Positions 1-9,686 of a stretch of 64,000 nucleotides of DNA are shown here, in pieces. This DNA is from Catellicoccus marimammalium M35/04/3. Lineage in GTDB: Bacteria; Bacillota; Bacilli; Lactobacillales; Catellicoccaceae. The position numbers were made by a program, and so were the translations under genes. Each line of letters opens with the position of its first letter. Position 1 is the stretch's first letter. The stretch is taken from NCBI RefSeq assembly GCF_000313915.1, contig NZ_AMYT01000011.1:124001-188000 (forward strand). The letters are read 5' to 3'. Under the pieces are notes generated by a model. That model ran no database searches and had not been told where the DNA came from. It saw nothing but the letters and a program-made list of their open reading frames with translations.

Positions 1-103
1 ACCAGAAGCATTCGTTGGTGAAAAAGAAGAAGAAACAATGGTTTATGAAACTGAGGAACCAAAAACAACGATTGCAGATGCCGTTCAATTTGAAGAAAAA
101 TAA
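1..103 (+). CDS. C-terminal end of an unidentified protein (partial)
   Basis: The frame starting at base 2 is open to a TAA at 101-103 and gives 33 residues, rich in Glu and Lys, ending in QFEEK. The start lies outside the window. The acidic, low-complexity tail carries no recognisable motif, so no function is offered. The stop is 23 bases before the glpK start, so the gene may share a transcript with glpK-galE. Confidence 0.6.
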   Translation, partial: PEAFVGEKEEETMVYETEEPKTTIADAVQFEEK

Positions 104-126
104 AGATAAAAAATAGTGGATTATTT

Positions 127-1623
127 ATGAAAAGATATATTTTAGCAATTGATCAGGGGACAACAAGCACTCGTGCAATTTTATTTGATAAAAATGGCCA
201 AGTGGTAAAAAAAAGTCAACAGAGGATTCCTCAATATTATCCGCATCCAGGATGGGTCGAACAAGATGTCAATGAAATTTGGAATTCGGTGTTAGCTGTA
301 ATTTCTGAATGTTTAGGGAAATCAGGAATTACTGCCAGTGAAATTGCAGGGATTGGGATTACCAATCAGCGAGAAACAACTGTAGTTTGGGACAAAAAAA
401 CAGGACAGCCTATTTATTCAGCGATTGTTTGGCAATCTAAACAAACTACTTCTTTGACTGAGAAGTGGCGTAATCAAGGATATGCTACTTTATTCTATGA
501 ACGTACAGGGTTAGTGTTAGATGCTTATTTTTCCGCTTCTAAACTATGTTGGATTTTGGACCATGTAGAAGGAGCTAGGGAAAAAGCAAAACGTGGAGAA
601 TTATTATTTGGTACGATTGATACTTGGTTATTATGGAAATTAACCGATGGAGAAGTTCATGCGACAGATTATACAAATGCCAGCCGTACAATGTTATTCA
701 ATATTAACGAAGGAAAATGGGATGATGAAATTTTACGTCGCCTAGATATTCCTAAATCTTTATTACCAGAAGTTCATGATAATGCTCATATCTTTGGTTA
801 CACAGCGCCACATCATTTTTATGAACAAAAAATTCCAATTAGTGGGATGGCTGGAGACCAACAAGCTTCTTTATTTGGTCATGGGATGTTAGAGCCAGGG
901 ATGCTAAAAAGTACATATGGTACTGGAGCATTCATTATGATGAATACAGGCTTAGAACGTATTTATTCACGTTGTGGCTTATTGACAACAATTGCCTATG
1001 TTTTAGACGGCGAAATTCATTATGCTTTAGAAGGTAGTGTCTTTATTGCTGGAAGTGCAATTCAATGGTTAAAAGATAATTTAGAAATTTTGGCCGATGC
1101 TAAAGTTTCTGAAGAAGAAGCTCGTAAAGTAAAAGATACAAATGGAGTATACATCGTTCCTTCTTTTACAGGATTAGGTACTCCTTATTGGAATGAAAAA
1201 GTACGTGGCTCTATTTTTGGTTTGACACGTGGTACGAAAAAAGAACATTTAATTCGTGCAACCTTAGAATCGATTGCTTATCAAACAAGAGATGTTATTG
1301 ATGCGATGAATCATGAAGCTCAACTGCCTTTATCTATTTTACGTGTCGATGGAGGAGCAGCCAATAACAATCTATTATTACAATTCCAAGCCAATATTTT
1401 AGGACTAAACGTAGAACGAGCACCGATTTTTGAAACGACAGCTTTAGGTGTAGCTTATTTTGCTGGATTAGCGGTTGGATTTTGGAATAATATTGAAGAA
1501 ATTAAGCAATTAAACAGTACAGGTCGTATTTTTAAATCAAATATGCAAGAAGAAGAAAGAGAAAAATTGTATCGTGGTTGGAAAAAAGCAATTGAAGCAA
1601 CGATTCAATTTAGTGAGGATTAG
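127..1623 (+). CDS. glpK: Glycerol kinase
   Basis: Phosphorylates glycerol with ATP to glycerol 3-phosphate in the cytoplasm, feeding glycolysis and lipid synthesis. The 498 residues match the usual length of about 500. The FGGY-family N-terminal phosphate loop is visible ([15 protein letters not shown], residues 7-21), then [13 protein letters not shown] near 78 and the substrate segment [14 protein letters not shown] near 240. Just before the latter is HHFYEQ, in the place where Gram-positive GlpK carries the histidine phosphorylated by PTS HPr; regulation by the PTS is therefore likely (family knowledge). The ribosome binding site before ATG 127 is weak. galE starts two bases after the stop and is probably cotranscribed. 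No glpF or glycerol-phosphate oxidase gene is adjacent, unlike many enterococcal glp operons. Confidence 0.95.
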   Translation: MKRYILAIDQGTTSTRAILFDKNGQVVKKSQQRIPQYYPHPGWVEQDVNEIWNSVLAVISECLGKSGITASEIAGIGITNQRETTVVWDKKTGQPIYSAIVWQSKQTTSLTEKWRNQGYATLFYERTGLVLDAYFSASKLCWILDHVEGAREKAKRGELLFGTIDTWLLWKLTDGEVHATDYTNASRTMLFNINEGKWDDEILRRLDIPKSLLPEVHDNAHIFGYTAPHHFYEQKIPISGMAGDQQASLFGHGMLEPGMLKSTYGTGAFIMMNTGLERIYSRCGLLTTIAYVLDGEIHYALEGSVFIAGSAIQWLKDNLEILADAKVSEEEARKVKDTNGVYIVPSFTGLGTPYWNEKVRGSIFGLTRGTKKEHLIRATLESIAYQTRDVIDAMNHEAQLPLSILRVDGGAANNNLLLQFQANILGLNVERAPIFETTALGVAYFAGLAVGFWNNIEEIKQLNSTGRIFKSNMQEEEREKLYRGWKKAIEATIQFSED

Positions 1624-1625
1624 TT

Positions 1626-2609
1626 ATGTCAATTTTAGTATTAGGGGGAGCTGGTTACATTGGCTCTCATATGGTCGATACATTAATCGAAAGAGACTAT
1701 GATGTAGTAGTCGTAGATAATTTATGTTTAGGTCATAAAGAAGCGATTCATCCTAAAGCACGTTTTTATGAAGGGGATATTCGTAATCGAGATTTTTTAA
1801 CTTCTGTTTTTGAAAAAGAGGAAATTGAAGGAGTAATTCATTTTGCAGCCTTTTCTCAAGTAGGAGAATCAGTAGAAAAACCTTTAGAATATTTCAATGA
1901 TAATGTTTATGGAACTCAAGTACTATTAGAAGTAATGAAAGAATTCCAAGTAGACAAAATCATCTTTTCTAGTACGGCAGCGACTTATGGTGAGCCAGAA
2001 CGTGTACCGATTACTGAAGATATGCCAACGACACCAAAAAATCCATATGGAGAATCAAAATTATTTATGGAAAAAATGATGCATTGGTGTGATGAAGCTT
2101 ATGGTCTACGTTACGTAGCATTACGCTATTTTAATGTTGCTGGAGCAAAAGCAGATGGGACCATTGGTGAAGATCACCGTCCAGAAACGCATTTAGTTCC
2201 TATTATTTTACAAGTGGCATTAGGCCAAAGAGAAGCTTTATCTATTTATGGAGATGATTATCCAACGTCAGATGGAACATGTATTCGAGATTATGTACAT
2301 GTCATGGATTTAGCCAAAGCTCATGTTTTAGCCTTAGAGTATCTATTTGCTGGTGGAGAGAGTGATGTCTTTAATGTGGGTAGTGAAAACGGATACTCAG
2401 TAAAAGAAATGTTAGAAGCGGCGCGCAAAGTGACAGGAAAAGAAATTCCGGCCCATATTGCACCACGACGAGCAGGAGATCCAGCAAAATTAGTTGCCTC
2501 CCCAAATAAAATTAAAGAAGTATTACACTGGGAACCAGATTATACAGATATCGCATCCATTATTGAAACCGCTTGGACATGGCATCAAAAACATCCTTAT
2601 GGATATTAA
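1626..2609 (+). CDS. galE: UDP-glucose 4-epimerase
   Basis: Interconverts UDP-glucose and UDP-galactose, serving the Leloir pathway and surface polysaccharide synthesis. An extended short-chain dehydrogenase fold is clear: the NAD-binding GGAGYIGSH motif at residues 7-15, the catalytic Ser in [12 protein letters not shown] near 121-126, and Tyr-x3-Lys in NPYGESK near 145. The length of 327 residues is normal for bacterial GalE. The start ATG lies two bases after the glpK stop with a GAGG ribosome site inside the end of glpK, suggesting translational coupling. No galK or galT lies nearby, so the role here may be supply of UDP-galactose rather than galactose breakdown. Confidence 0.94.
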   Translation: MSILVLGGAGYIGSHMVDTLIERDYDVVVVDNLCLGHKEAIHPKARFYEGDIRNRDFLTSVFEKEEIEGVIHFAAFSQVGESVEKPLEYFNDNVYGTQVLLEVMKEFQVDKIIFSSTAATYGEPERVPITEDMPTTPKNPYGESKLFMEKMMHWCDEAYGLRYVALRYFNVAGAKADGTIGEDHRPETHLVPIILQVALGQREALSIYGDDYPTSDGTCIRDYVHVMDLAKAHVLALEYLFAGGESDVFNVGSENGYSVKEMLEAARKVTGKEIPAHIAPRRAGDPAKLVASPNKIKEVLHWEPDYTDIASIIETAWTWHQKHPYGY

Positions 2610-2638
2610 AAAGAGTGCTTAGCACTCTTTTCTTTTTT
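2609..2638 (+). terminator. Rho-independent terminator after galE
   Basis: Inverted repeat AAAAGAGTGCT/AGCACTCTTTT followed by CTTTTTT, directly after the galE stop codon. It closes the glpK-galE transcript. Confidence 0.85.
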
Positions 2639-2677
2639 ATAAATTTCTTTTATCAACGGAAGAGAAAGGGTTTCATG

Positions 2678-2705
2678 TTGTTTATATCACTTACTGTGTT
2701 ATAAT
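2678..2705 (+). promoter_or_regulatory. Probable secA promoter (extended -10)
   Basis: TTGTTT (2678-2683), a 16-base spacer and TATAAT (2700-2705) preceded by TGT, i.e. an extended -10. It lies about 60 bases before the secA start. Confidence 0.6.
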
Positions 2706-2763
2706 AATGTATGATTGTGGTGATCATACCTCATGGACGAAAGAGAAGAAAGGGATTATAGCG

Positions 2764-5142
2764 ATGGCAAACTTTTTGAAAAAAGTAATCGAAAACGATA
2801 AAAAAGAATTAAAACGCCTAGACCGAATGGCTTGTAAAGTTGAAGCTTTAGCTGATGAAATGGCAGCTTTAAGTGATGAACAATTACAAGCAAAAACAAC
2901 AGAATTTAAAGAACGTCTTCAAAAAGGAGAAACGTTAGATGATCTGTTATATGAAGCTTTCGCTGTCGTACGTGAAGCAGCGAAACGTGTGCTAGGTTTA
3001 TTCCCTTATCATGTACAAATTATGGGTGGAATTGTATTACATGATGGTAATATTCCAGAAATGAAAACAGGGGAAGGAAAAACATTAACGGCGACAATGC
3101 CTGTTTATTTAAATGCGCTTTCTGGAAAAGGGGTACACGTGGTTACTGTTAATGAATATTTAACACAACGTGACGCAGAAGCGATGAGTGAATTATATGA
3201 ATATTTAGGCTTAACGATTGGTATTAATACGAATGCTAAAACGCCAGCTGAAAAGCGCGAAGCTTACTTATGCGATATCACTTATAGTACAAATAACGAA
3301 TTAGGATTTGACTACTTACGTGATAACATGGTGACTTATAAAGAGGATATGGTACAACGTCCTTTAAACTATGCGATTGTCGACGAAGTAGACTCTATTT
3401 TAATCGATGAAGCTCGTACGCCATTAATTATTTCTGGACCAGCAGAAAAATCAACTGCTTTATATATTCGTGCGGATAAATTTGTTAAAAAATTAAAAGA
3501 AGAAATCGATTATACCATTGATATTCAAAGCAAAACCATTGGATTAACCGATGAAGGAATTAACAAAGCAGAAGAAGTTTTCCATTTAGAAAACTTATAT
3601 GATGTAGAAAATACAGCATTAACTCACCATTTAGATGAAGCTTTACGTGCAAACTACATTATGATTCGTGATATTGATTATGTAGTTCAAGATGGAAAAG
3701 TAATGATCGTTGACCAATTTACAGGTCGTATTATGGATGGTCGCCGTTATTCTGATGGATTACACCAAGCGATTGAAGCTAAAGAAGGTGTTAAAATTGA
3801 AGATGAAACAAAAACAATGGCAAATATTACCTTCCAAAACTATTTCCGTATGTATAATAAATTAGCGGGAATGACAGGGACAGCGAAAACAGAAGAAGAT
3901 GAATTCCGTGAAATTTATAATATGCATGTTATTCAAATCCCAACAAATAAACCAATTGCGCGTGAAGACCGAGATGATTTATTATATCCAACATTGAAAG
4001 CTAAATTCCATGCAGTAGTAGAAGATATTAAAGAACGCCATGCCAAAGGACAACCTGTATTAGTAGGTACAGTAGCGGTAGAAACTTCAGAATTATTATC
4101 TAATATGTTGACAAAAGCACGTATTCCTCATGAAGTGTTGAATGCGAAAAACCACTTTAAAGAAGCAGAAATTATTATGAATGCAGGTCAACCTGGAGCA
4201 GTAACTATCGCTACTAACATGGCTGGTCGTGGTACCGATATTAAATTAGGGCCTGGAGTAGAAGAATTAGGTGGTTTAGCAGTTATCGGAACAGAACGTC
4301 ATGAAAGTCGTCGTATCGATAACCAATTACGTGGACGTAGCGGACGCCAAGGAGACGTTGGTGTTTCTCAATTCTATTTATCTTTAGAAGATGATTTAAT
4401 GCGTCGTTTTGGTTCTGATCGTGTTCGTGCGATGTTAGAGCATTTACGTGGTGATGATGATGAAGAAATCGTTATCCAAAATAAAATGATTACAAAACAA
4501 GTAGAAGCAGCACAAAAACGTGTAGAAGGAAACAACTATGATTCACGTAAACAAGTGTTGCAATATGATGATGTAATGCGTGAACAACGTGAAACGATTT
4601 ATCGTGAACGTCTACAAGTTATTAATGAAGAACATTCACTAAAAGACGTTATTTTAGGTATGATGCATCGTACGATTGAACGCTCTATTAAATCTTTTAC
4701 TCGTGGAGATAAAAAAGAGTGGAACTACGAACAAATTGCTAACTTTGCGAATACAACGATTTATTCTGAAGCAGAAGAAAAAACAGCAGCTGACTTTGAA
4801 GGAATGACACCAGATCAAATGAAACAAATGTTATTCCAAAAAGTAGAAGAAGAATATGCAAACAAAGAAGCACAATTAGATGCTGATGCATTATTAGAAT
4901 TTGAAAAAGTTGTTATTTTACGTGTAGTAGATGAAGATTGGACAGACCACATCGATGAGATGGATCAGTTACGTCAATCTATTGGTTTACGTGCTTATGG
5001 ACAAAATAACCCATTAGTAGAGTATCAACAAGAAGGATATCAAATGTACAATCAAATGATTGCAGATATCGAATTTGAAGTTACTCGTTTATTCTTAAAA
5101 GCACGTATTCATAATGATATGACACGTAGTGAACAATTATAG
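2764..5142 (+). CDS. secA: Preprotein translocase ATPase SecA
   Basis: Motor ATPase that drives unfolded preproteins through SecYEG at the cytoplasmic membrane. The Walker A segment [11 protein letters not shown] lies near residue 102 and the DEAD-type Walker B region [16 protein letters not shown] near 207; the helicase motif [15 protein letters not shown] and RGRSGRQGD follow near 490-540, then the scaffold and wing domains. I chose ATG 2764 (MANFLKKV) because a GAAAGGG site precedes it and it matches the family start; an in-frame ATG at 2707 would add 19 unrelated residues. The protein has 792 residues and ends without the Cys-rich zinc tail (CxCxSGxxxxxCH) of many SecA proteins. prfB follows after a hairpin, the usual Gram-positive order. 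Confidence 0.97.
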   Translation: MANFLKKVIENDKKELKRLDRMACKVEALADEMAALSDEQLQAKTTEFKERLQKGETLDDLLYEAFAVVREAAKRVLGLFPYHVQIMGGIVLHDGNIPEMKTGEGKTLTATMPVYLNALSGKGVHVVTVNEYLTQRDAEAMSELYEYLGLTIGINTNAKTPAEKREAYLCDITYSTNNELGFDYLRDNMVTYKEDMVQRPLNYAIVDEVDSILIDEARTPLIISGPAEKSTALYIRADKFVKKLKEEIDYTIDIQSKTIGLTDEGINKAEEVFHLENLYDVENTALTHHLDEALRANYIMIRDIDYVVQDGKVMIVDQFTGRIMDGRRYSDGLHQAIEAKEGVKIEDETKTMANITFQNYFRMYNKLAGMTGTAKTEEDEFREIYNMHVIQIPTNKPIAREDRDDLLYPTLKAKFHAVVEDIKERHAKGQPVLVGTVAVETSELLSNMLTKARIPHEVLNAKNHFKEAEIIMNAGQPGAVTIATNMAGRGTDIKLGPGVEELGGLAVIGTERHESRRIDNQLRGRSGRQGDVGVSQFYLSLEDDLMRRFGSDRVRAMLEHLRGDDDEEIVIQNKMITKQVEAAQKRVEGNNYDSRKQVLQYDDVMREQRETIYRERLQVINEEHSLKDVILGMMHRTIERSIKSFTRGDKKEWNYEQIANFANTTIYSEAEEKTAADFEGMTPDQMKQMLFQKVEEEYANKEAQLDADALLEFEKVVILRVVDEDWTDHIDEMDQLRQSIGLRAYGQNNPLVEYQQEGYQMYNQMIADIEFEVTRLFLKARIHNDMTRSEQL

Positions 5143-5151
5143 AAAAAAGGA

Positions 5152-5176
5152 GAGGCAAGAGTTCTTGCCTCTTTTC
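5152..5176 (+). terminator. Hairpin between secA and prfB
   Basis: GAGGCAAG / CTTGCCTC stem (5152-5159, 5164-5171) followed by only four T. It may be an attenuating terminator or a processing hairpin between secA and prfB. Confidence 0.6.
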
Positions 5177-5195
5177 CTAAATATGGAGGAAAATT

Positions 5196-6297
5196 ATGGA
5201 ACTTAGTGAAGTGAAAAGTCGTTTAGAAAAGACAGAAAATAAATTAAAAGATTTTAGGGGGTCTCTTTGACTTTGATGGTTTAGAAGAGACAATCTCTGT
5301 AAAAGAATCAGAGATGAGCGCTCCTGACTTTTGGGATGATGCAGAAAGAGCGCGTAAAATCATTGCTGAAGTCAATCTAGCCAAAAAACAATTAGAAACC
5401 TTCCAATCATTAGAACAACAACAAGAAGAGTTGGAAATGATGGTGGAATTAGCAGAAACCGATGCCGATTTTCAACAAGAGTTAGAAGAACAATTGCCAC
5501 AGTTTGAAGAACAATTGGGTGCTTATGAATTAGAACAATTATTAGATGATCCTTATGATCATAATAATGCGTTATTAGAAATTCATCCTGGAGCTGGAGG
5601 AACAGAGTCTCAAGATTGGGGAAGTATGTTACTTCGTATGTACCAACGTTGGGCAGAAAAACATCATTTCAAAGTTGAAACAATGGATTACCAACCAGGA
5701 GATGAAGCAGGAATTAAAAGTGTTACTTTACTGATCAAAGGAGAAAATGCCTATGGATATCTCAAAAGTGAGCATGGGGTCCATCGTTTAGTTCGTATTT
5801 CTCCTTTTGATGCAGCTAATCGTCGTCATACTTCTTTTGCCTCTGTAGAAGTGATGCCAGAAATTAATGAAGATATCGATATTGAAATTAAAGATGAAGA
5901 CTTGAAAATCGATACTTACCGTGCTAGTGGAGCTGGAGGGCAACATATTAATAAAACAGAATCTGCAGTTCGTATTACGCACTTACCTACAGGGATTGTT
6001 GTTGCTTCACAAGCTCAACGTTCGCAATTGAAAAATAGGGAAATTGCGATGAATATGTTAAAGGCGAAATTATACCAAAAAGAAATGGAGAAAAAAGCAG
6101 AAGAACAAGCAGCATTACGTGGCGAACAAATGGAAAATGGTTGGGGCTCACAAATTCGTTCTTATGTTTTCCATCCATATACAATGGTTAAAGATCATCG
6201 TACACAGCACGAAACTGGAAATGGCCAAGCTGTAATGGATGGTGATTTAGATGCCTTTATGAATGAGTATCTACGTTCACAAATGAACCAAGGATAG
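5196..6297 (+). CDS. prfB: Peptide chain release factor 2 (programmed +1 frameshift)
   Basis: RF2 recognises UGA and UAA stop codons and hydrolyses peptidyl-tRNA. Translation begins at ATG 5196 behind GGAGGA and runs 24 codons to an in-frame TGA at 5268-5270; a +1 shift on CTT continues as GAC-TTT-GAT and gives one protein of 366 residues. The second frame alone from ATG 5314 would lack the N-terminal helix. The stop-codon-recognising tripeptide SPF is seen in VRISPFDAA and the catalytic GGQ loop in [10 protein letters not shown]. ftsE follows after ten bases with its own ribosome site, a common arrangement. RF2 autoregulates through the frameshift: low RF2 lets the ribosome pause at TGA and slip (established knowledge). 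Confidence 0.97.
5256..5270 (+). promoter_or_regulatory. prfB: RF2 programmed +1 frameshift site
   Basis: AGG GGG TCT CTT TGA C: an internal Shine-Dalgarno-like AGGGGG, then the slippery CTT and the UGA stop, with C as the next base. This is the canonical prfB recoding signal. Confidence 0.96.
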
Positions 6298-6307
6298 GAG
6301 GAAAAAT

Positions 6308-6997
6308 ATGCCAATTATTCAAATGCGCGATGTTAGTAAAAAATATAAAAATGGAACCACTGCGTTACGTAATGTTTCAGTTTCTGTAGAACCTGGAGAG
6401 TTCATCTATGTAGTTGGTCCAAGTGGGTCTGGGAAATCAACTTTTTTAAAACTAATTTATCGTGAAGAAAAAGCAAACCGTGGAGAAATCGTTGTCGCTG
6501 GGGAAAACTTGATGAAATTAAAAAATAAAAAAGTTCCTTTCTTGCGCCGTAAAATGGGGACAATTTTCCAAGATTACAAACTATTACCAAATAAAACTGC
6601 ATACGAGAACATTGCTTATGCGATGCAAGTCATTGGGAAAAAGCCCTATGAAATTAAAAAGCGTGTGCAAGAAGTATTAGACTTGGTTGGTTTACGCCAT
6701 AAAGCAAAAATGTTTCCAAATCAATTATCTGGTGGAGAACAACAACGAATTGCTATTGCAAGAGCTATTGTAAATACTCCTAAAATTTTGATTGCCGATG
6801 AACCTACTGGAAACTTAGATCCAGAAAATACATGGGAAATCATGAAGATTTTGGAACGAATTAATCAACAAGGAACCACTGTTATTATGGGAACGCACAA
6901 TAGTAGCATTGTAAATACGATTCGTCACCGTGTATTAACGATTGAAAATGGACGTATTGTGCATGATGAGATGGAAGGAGTGTACACTTATGATTAG
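6308..6997 (+). CDS. ftsE: Cell division ABC ATPase FtsE
   Basis: ATPase half of the FtsEX complex, which in Gram-positive bacteria activates extracellular peptidoglycan hydrolases at the division site. Walker A GPSGSGKST is at residues 37-45, the Q-loop at IFQDYKLL, the ABC signature LSGGEQQRIAIARA near 137 and Walker B ILIADEPTGNLD near 158. The 229 residues match family length. It starts at ATG 6308 behind AGGAGG, ten bases after prfB, and its last eight bases overlap ftsX, which points to coupled translation. Confidence 0.95.
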   Translation: MPIIQMRDVSKKYKNGTTALRNVSVSVEPGEFIYVVGPSGSGKSTFLKLIYREEKANRGEIVVAGENLMKLKNKKVPFLRRKMGTIFQDYKLLPNKTAYENIAYAMQVIGKKPYEIKKRVQEVLDLVGLRHKAKMFPNQLSGGEQQRIAIARAIVNTPKILIADEPTGNLDPENTWEIMKILERINQQGTTVIMGTHNSSIVNTIRHRVLTIENGRIVHDEMEGVYTYD

Positions 6998-7874
6998 AAC
7001 TTTTTTCCGTCACTTTGTAGATAGTTTAAAGAATTTAAAACGTAATGGTTGGATGAGTTTTGCTTCCATTGCAGCAGTAACGGTCACTTTAACTTTATTT
7101 GCTGCTTTTCTAACATTTATTTTTAATATGAACGAAATTGCAGCGAACATTCAAAAAAATGTTACCGTTTCCGTGTTTATGGATCCCAAAATTACCAACT
7201 CACAAAAACAAATTTTAAAAGAAAAACTAGAAGATTTACCGGAAGTAAGTAAGGTTACTTACTCTAGTAAAGAAGAACAATATAAAAAATTAGTTCAAAC
7301 GATGGGGAAAGAATGGGAAGTCTTTAGCAAAGAAGATAATCCTTTATATGATGTTTATATGGTTCAATCCAATAATCCAAAAGAAACGCAAAAAATCCAA
7401 GATGCTGCGAAAAAAATGCCTCAAGTAATCGACGCTAGCTATGGAGGAGCAGAAGCAGAGCGCTTACTTCATTTAGCAGATAAAGTAAAACTTTGGGGTG
7501 TGATTATTGCGGTCGTTCTACTAATTATTGCGATTTTTCTAATTTCTAATACGATTCGCGTAACGATTCTTTCTCGAAAACAAGAAATCCAAATTCAACG
7601 TTTAGTAGGAGCAACAAACACTTATATTCGTTGGCCATTTTTCCTAGAAGGAGCATGGATTGGATTATTAGGCTCAATTATTCCGATTTTAGGAATGAGT
7701 TTTATTTATCCAAAAATCTATCAAATGTTAATGCCAACTTTACAACAAGCAGGTTATCATTTATTAACTCCAGGCTCATGGGTAATTGGATTAAGTGTAG
7801 GAATTGCTATTCTTGGAATGGTGATTGGTGCCCTTGGTTCTACACTATCTATGCGTAGATTCCTAAAAATTTAA
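6990..7874 (+). CDS. ftsX: Cell division protein FtsX
   Basis: Membrane half of FtsEX: an N-terminal transmembrane helix (about residues 20-45), an extracellular domain (50-165) and three C-terminal helices, giving the four-TM FtsX topology in 294 residues. The N-terminal segment RNGWMSFASIAAVTVTLTLF is typical of the family. I chose ATG 6990 because GGAAGGAG precedes it and the protein then begins MIRTFFRHF as in homologues; an upstream in-frame ATG at 6942 lies deep inside ftsE. Signals from FtsE ATP hydrolysis are thought to pass through the extracellular loop to a PcsB/CwlO-type hydrolase (family knowledge). No such hydrolase gene is adjacent. Confidence 0.94.
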   Translation: MIRTFFRHFVDSLKNLKRNGWMSFASIAAVTVTLTLFAAFLTFIFNMNEIAANIQKNVTVSVFMDPKITNSQKQILKEKLEDLPEVSKVTYSSKEEQYKKLVQTMGKEWEVFSKEDNPLYDVYMVQSNNPKETQKIQDAAKKMPQVIDASYGGAEAERLLHLADKVKLWGVIIAVVLLIIAIFLISNTIRVTILSRKQEIQIQRLVGATNTYIRWPFFLEGAWIGLLGSIIPILGMSFIYPKIYQMLMPTLQQAGYHLLTPGSWVIGLSVGIAILGMVIGALGSTLSMRRFLKI

Positions 7875-7889
7875 TGAGAACTTACTAAA

Positions 7890-7940
7890 AACACAATCAG
7901 TAAGGAGCAGATGATTCGTCTTTTCCTTATTGGTTGTGTT
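7890..7940 (+). promoter_or_regulatory. Leader hairpin and possible upstream small ORF before an MFS exporter
   Basis: Two 16-base arms, 7890-7905 (AACACAATCAGTAAGG) and 7925-7940, pair throughout with two G-U pairs. No T-run follows, so it is not a simple terminator. A small frame starting ATG 7911 behind AAGGAG (39 codons, to 8030) begins in the loop, so the left arm would cover its ribosome site. The exporter's own AAGGAG lies just beyond the hairpin. Leader control is inferred only. Confidence 0.45.
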
Positions 7941-7972
7941 ATATATTTATATTGGAGAAAGGAGAAATCATT

Positions 7973-9580
7973 ATGGTACAAGAAAAAACTACAAATGACA
8001 ACAAAAAATGGTGGATGCTTGGTACTTTAGCTTTAGCAGTTTCAATGATTGTTATTGACGGTACTATCGTAAACGTGGCATTACCATCGATTATGAAAAA
8101 CCTACACTTTACGTTTACAAATGCAGAATGGATGATTACGATTTACTCTCTTGTCTTTTCATCTTTATTAATTACTACAGGTCGTATTGCCGATGCGATT
8201 GGTCGTAAAAAAATGTTGATTGCTGGGGTTATCGTATTTATTATCAGTTCTATGATGGCAAGTTTTGCCACAAATATTGGCTTTATGCTATGTGCTCGTT
8301 TCATTCAAGGGGTTGGAGGAGCTATGGTATTGCCAACTACTTTATCAACCGTTAACCAATTCTTTAAAGGAAAAGACCGTGTTATTGCCTTTGCCGTTTG
8401 GGGTTCTGTAATCTCTGGTATGGCTGCAGTTGGTCCATTATTAGGAGGAGTATTTACTACTTTTGCGACTTGGCATTGGGTCTTTTGGATTAACTTACCT
8501 CTAGGAATTATTATTATTTTAGGAGCATTACGTTTTATTCCTGAAAGTACAGGGAAAAAATTTAGTGGACACTTTGATTGGTTAGGATTTATTTTATCTG
8601 TCATTGGTTTTGCTAGCGTAGTTTATGCTTTAATTGAAAGTAAAAACTATGGTTGGTGGACACCAAAAACAGGATCACCAACGATTGCTGGTATTTCTGT
8701 GATTCCTTATTTCTTAGCCTTAGGTGTAATTACTTTAGCTTTATTTGTTCTTTGGGAACGTCGATTAGAAAAACAAGGAAAAGATCCATTAGTTTCCTTC
8801 TCACTATTTGGATTACGTTCATTTAGTTTAGGAAATATTATTGCGATTGTCGTTGCTGTTGGGGAATTTGGTTTATTATTTGTTTTACCATTATTCTTAC
8901 AAAATATTTTACAATTAAGTGCAATGAATGCTGGTTTATTACTATCTCTAATGGGAGTAGGAGCATTCTTTGCTGGTGGAATGGCAACACCATTTGTTAA
9001 GAAAACAAGTCCAAAAGTAGTAGTTTCTACTGGATTAGCCTTAGAAGCCTTAAGCTTATTCTTATTCTTCTTCTTTATTCAACCTGGTTGCTCTACTTGG
9101 TTAATTGGATTATTCATTTTAATCTATGGAGTAGGATTAGGATTTGCTTCTGCTCAATTGACTTCAATTGTGATGTGTGAAATTCCAAATGAAAAAGCGG
9201 GACAAGGTTCTGCTATTCAATCTACAGTTCGTCAATTGGGATCTGCCTTAGGAATTGCAGTAGTAGGTACAATGTTTGCTACTTTCTTATGGCATGATAT
9301 CCCAGGTTCTTTACAACCATTAAACTTACCACCTCAAGCAGAACAAGGCATTGAAACAAGTGTCATTGAAAGTGCAGGTGCAAGTATTAATGTATTAAAA
9401 CATAATAAAGAATTAGATTTAGTACCAAAAGAAAATCGTAACAAAGCCTTTACACAATTAGATGCTCAATTTACAAAGAGTATTGATAAATGTGTAGGGA
9501 TTAGTGGATGTATTTTATTCTTAAGCTTTATCTTGACTTTCTTTTTACCAAAAGAGAATAAGAAAAAAGAAGACGAATAA
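7973..9580 (+). CDS. MFS drug exporter, DHA2 (14-TM) family
   Basis: Predicted proton-driven multidrug exporter of the EmrB/QacA type. The 535 residues carry about 14 hydrophobic segments. The DHA2 motifs are visible: an N-terminal D-G-T-I-V-N-V-A-L-P in helix 1, GRIADAIGRKKML (motif A) near residue 65 and a motif C-like GPLLGG near 150. The start ATG 7973 follows GAAAGGAG; an earlier in-frame ATG at 7934 lies in the leader hairpin. It stands alone between ftsX and cls with its own terminator, and no regulator gene is adjacent. The substrate cannot be told from sequence. Confidence 0.85.
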   Translation: MVQEKTTNDNKKWWMLGTLALAVSMIVIDGTIVNVALPSIMKNLHFTFTNAEWMITIYSLVFSSLLITTGRIADAIGRKKMLIAGVIVFIISSMMASFATNIGFMLCARFIQGVGGAMVLPTTLSTVNQFFKGKDRVIAFAVWGSVISGMAAVGPLLGGVFTTFATWHWVFWINLPLGIIIILGALRFIPESTGKKFSGHFDWLGFILSVIGFASVVYALIESKNYGWWTPKTGSPTIAGISVIPYFLALGVITLALFVLWERRLEKQGKDPLVSFSLFGLRSFSLGNIIAIVVAVGEFGLLFVLPLFLQNILQLSAMNAGLLLSLMGVGAFFAGGMATPFVKKTSPKVVVSTGLALEALSLFLFFFFIQPGCSTWLIGLFILIYGVGLGFASAQLTSIVMCEIPNEKAGQGSAIQSTVRQLGSALGIAVVGTMFATFLWHDIPGSLQPLNLPPQAEQGIETSVIESAGASINVLKHNKELDLVPKENRNKAFTQLDAQFTKSIDKCVGISGCILFLSFILTFFLPKENKKKEDE

Positions 9581-9590
9581 AAGAAAATTA

Positions 9591-9624
9591 AGCCATCTAG
9601 TAAATTACTAGATGGCTTTTTATT
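9591..9624 (+). terminator. Terminator after the MFS exporter
   Basis: AGCCATCTAGTAA...ACTAGATGGCT stem followed by a T-run. Confidence 0.88.
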
Positions 9625-9641
9625 TATCTATAAGAAAAATG

Positions 9642-9651
9642 TTGGTATAAT
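9642..9651 (+). promoter_or_regulatory. Extended -10 element of cls
   Basis: TTGGTATAAT, a consensus extended -10 (TGnTATAAT), about 35 bases before the cls start. No good -35 hexamer is seen. Confidence 0.55.
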
Positions 9652-9686
9652 AGGGATAAAATACAGGAAGTAGGAAAGGATTTTTT

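Noticed and set aside
8305-8604. 99-codon minus-strand frame opposite the MFS gene
   Set aside because: It is the mirror of a hydrophobic coding sequence, has no ribosome site, and lies wholly within a well-supported gene.
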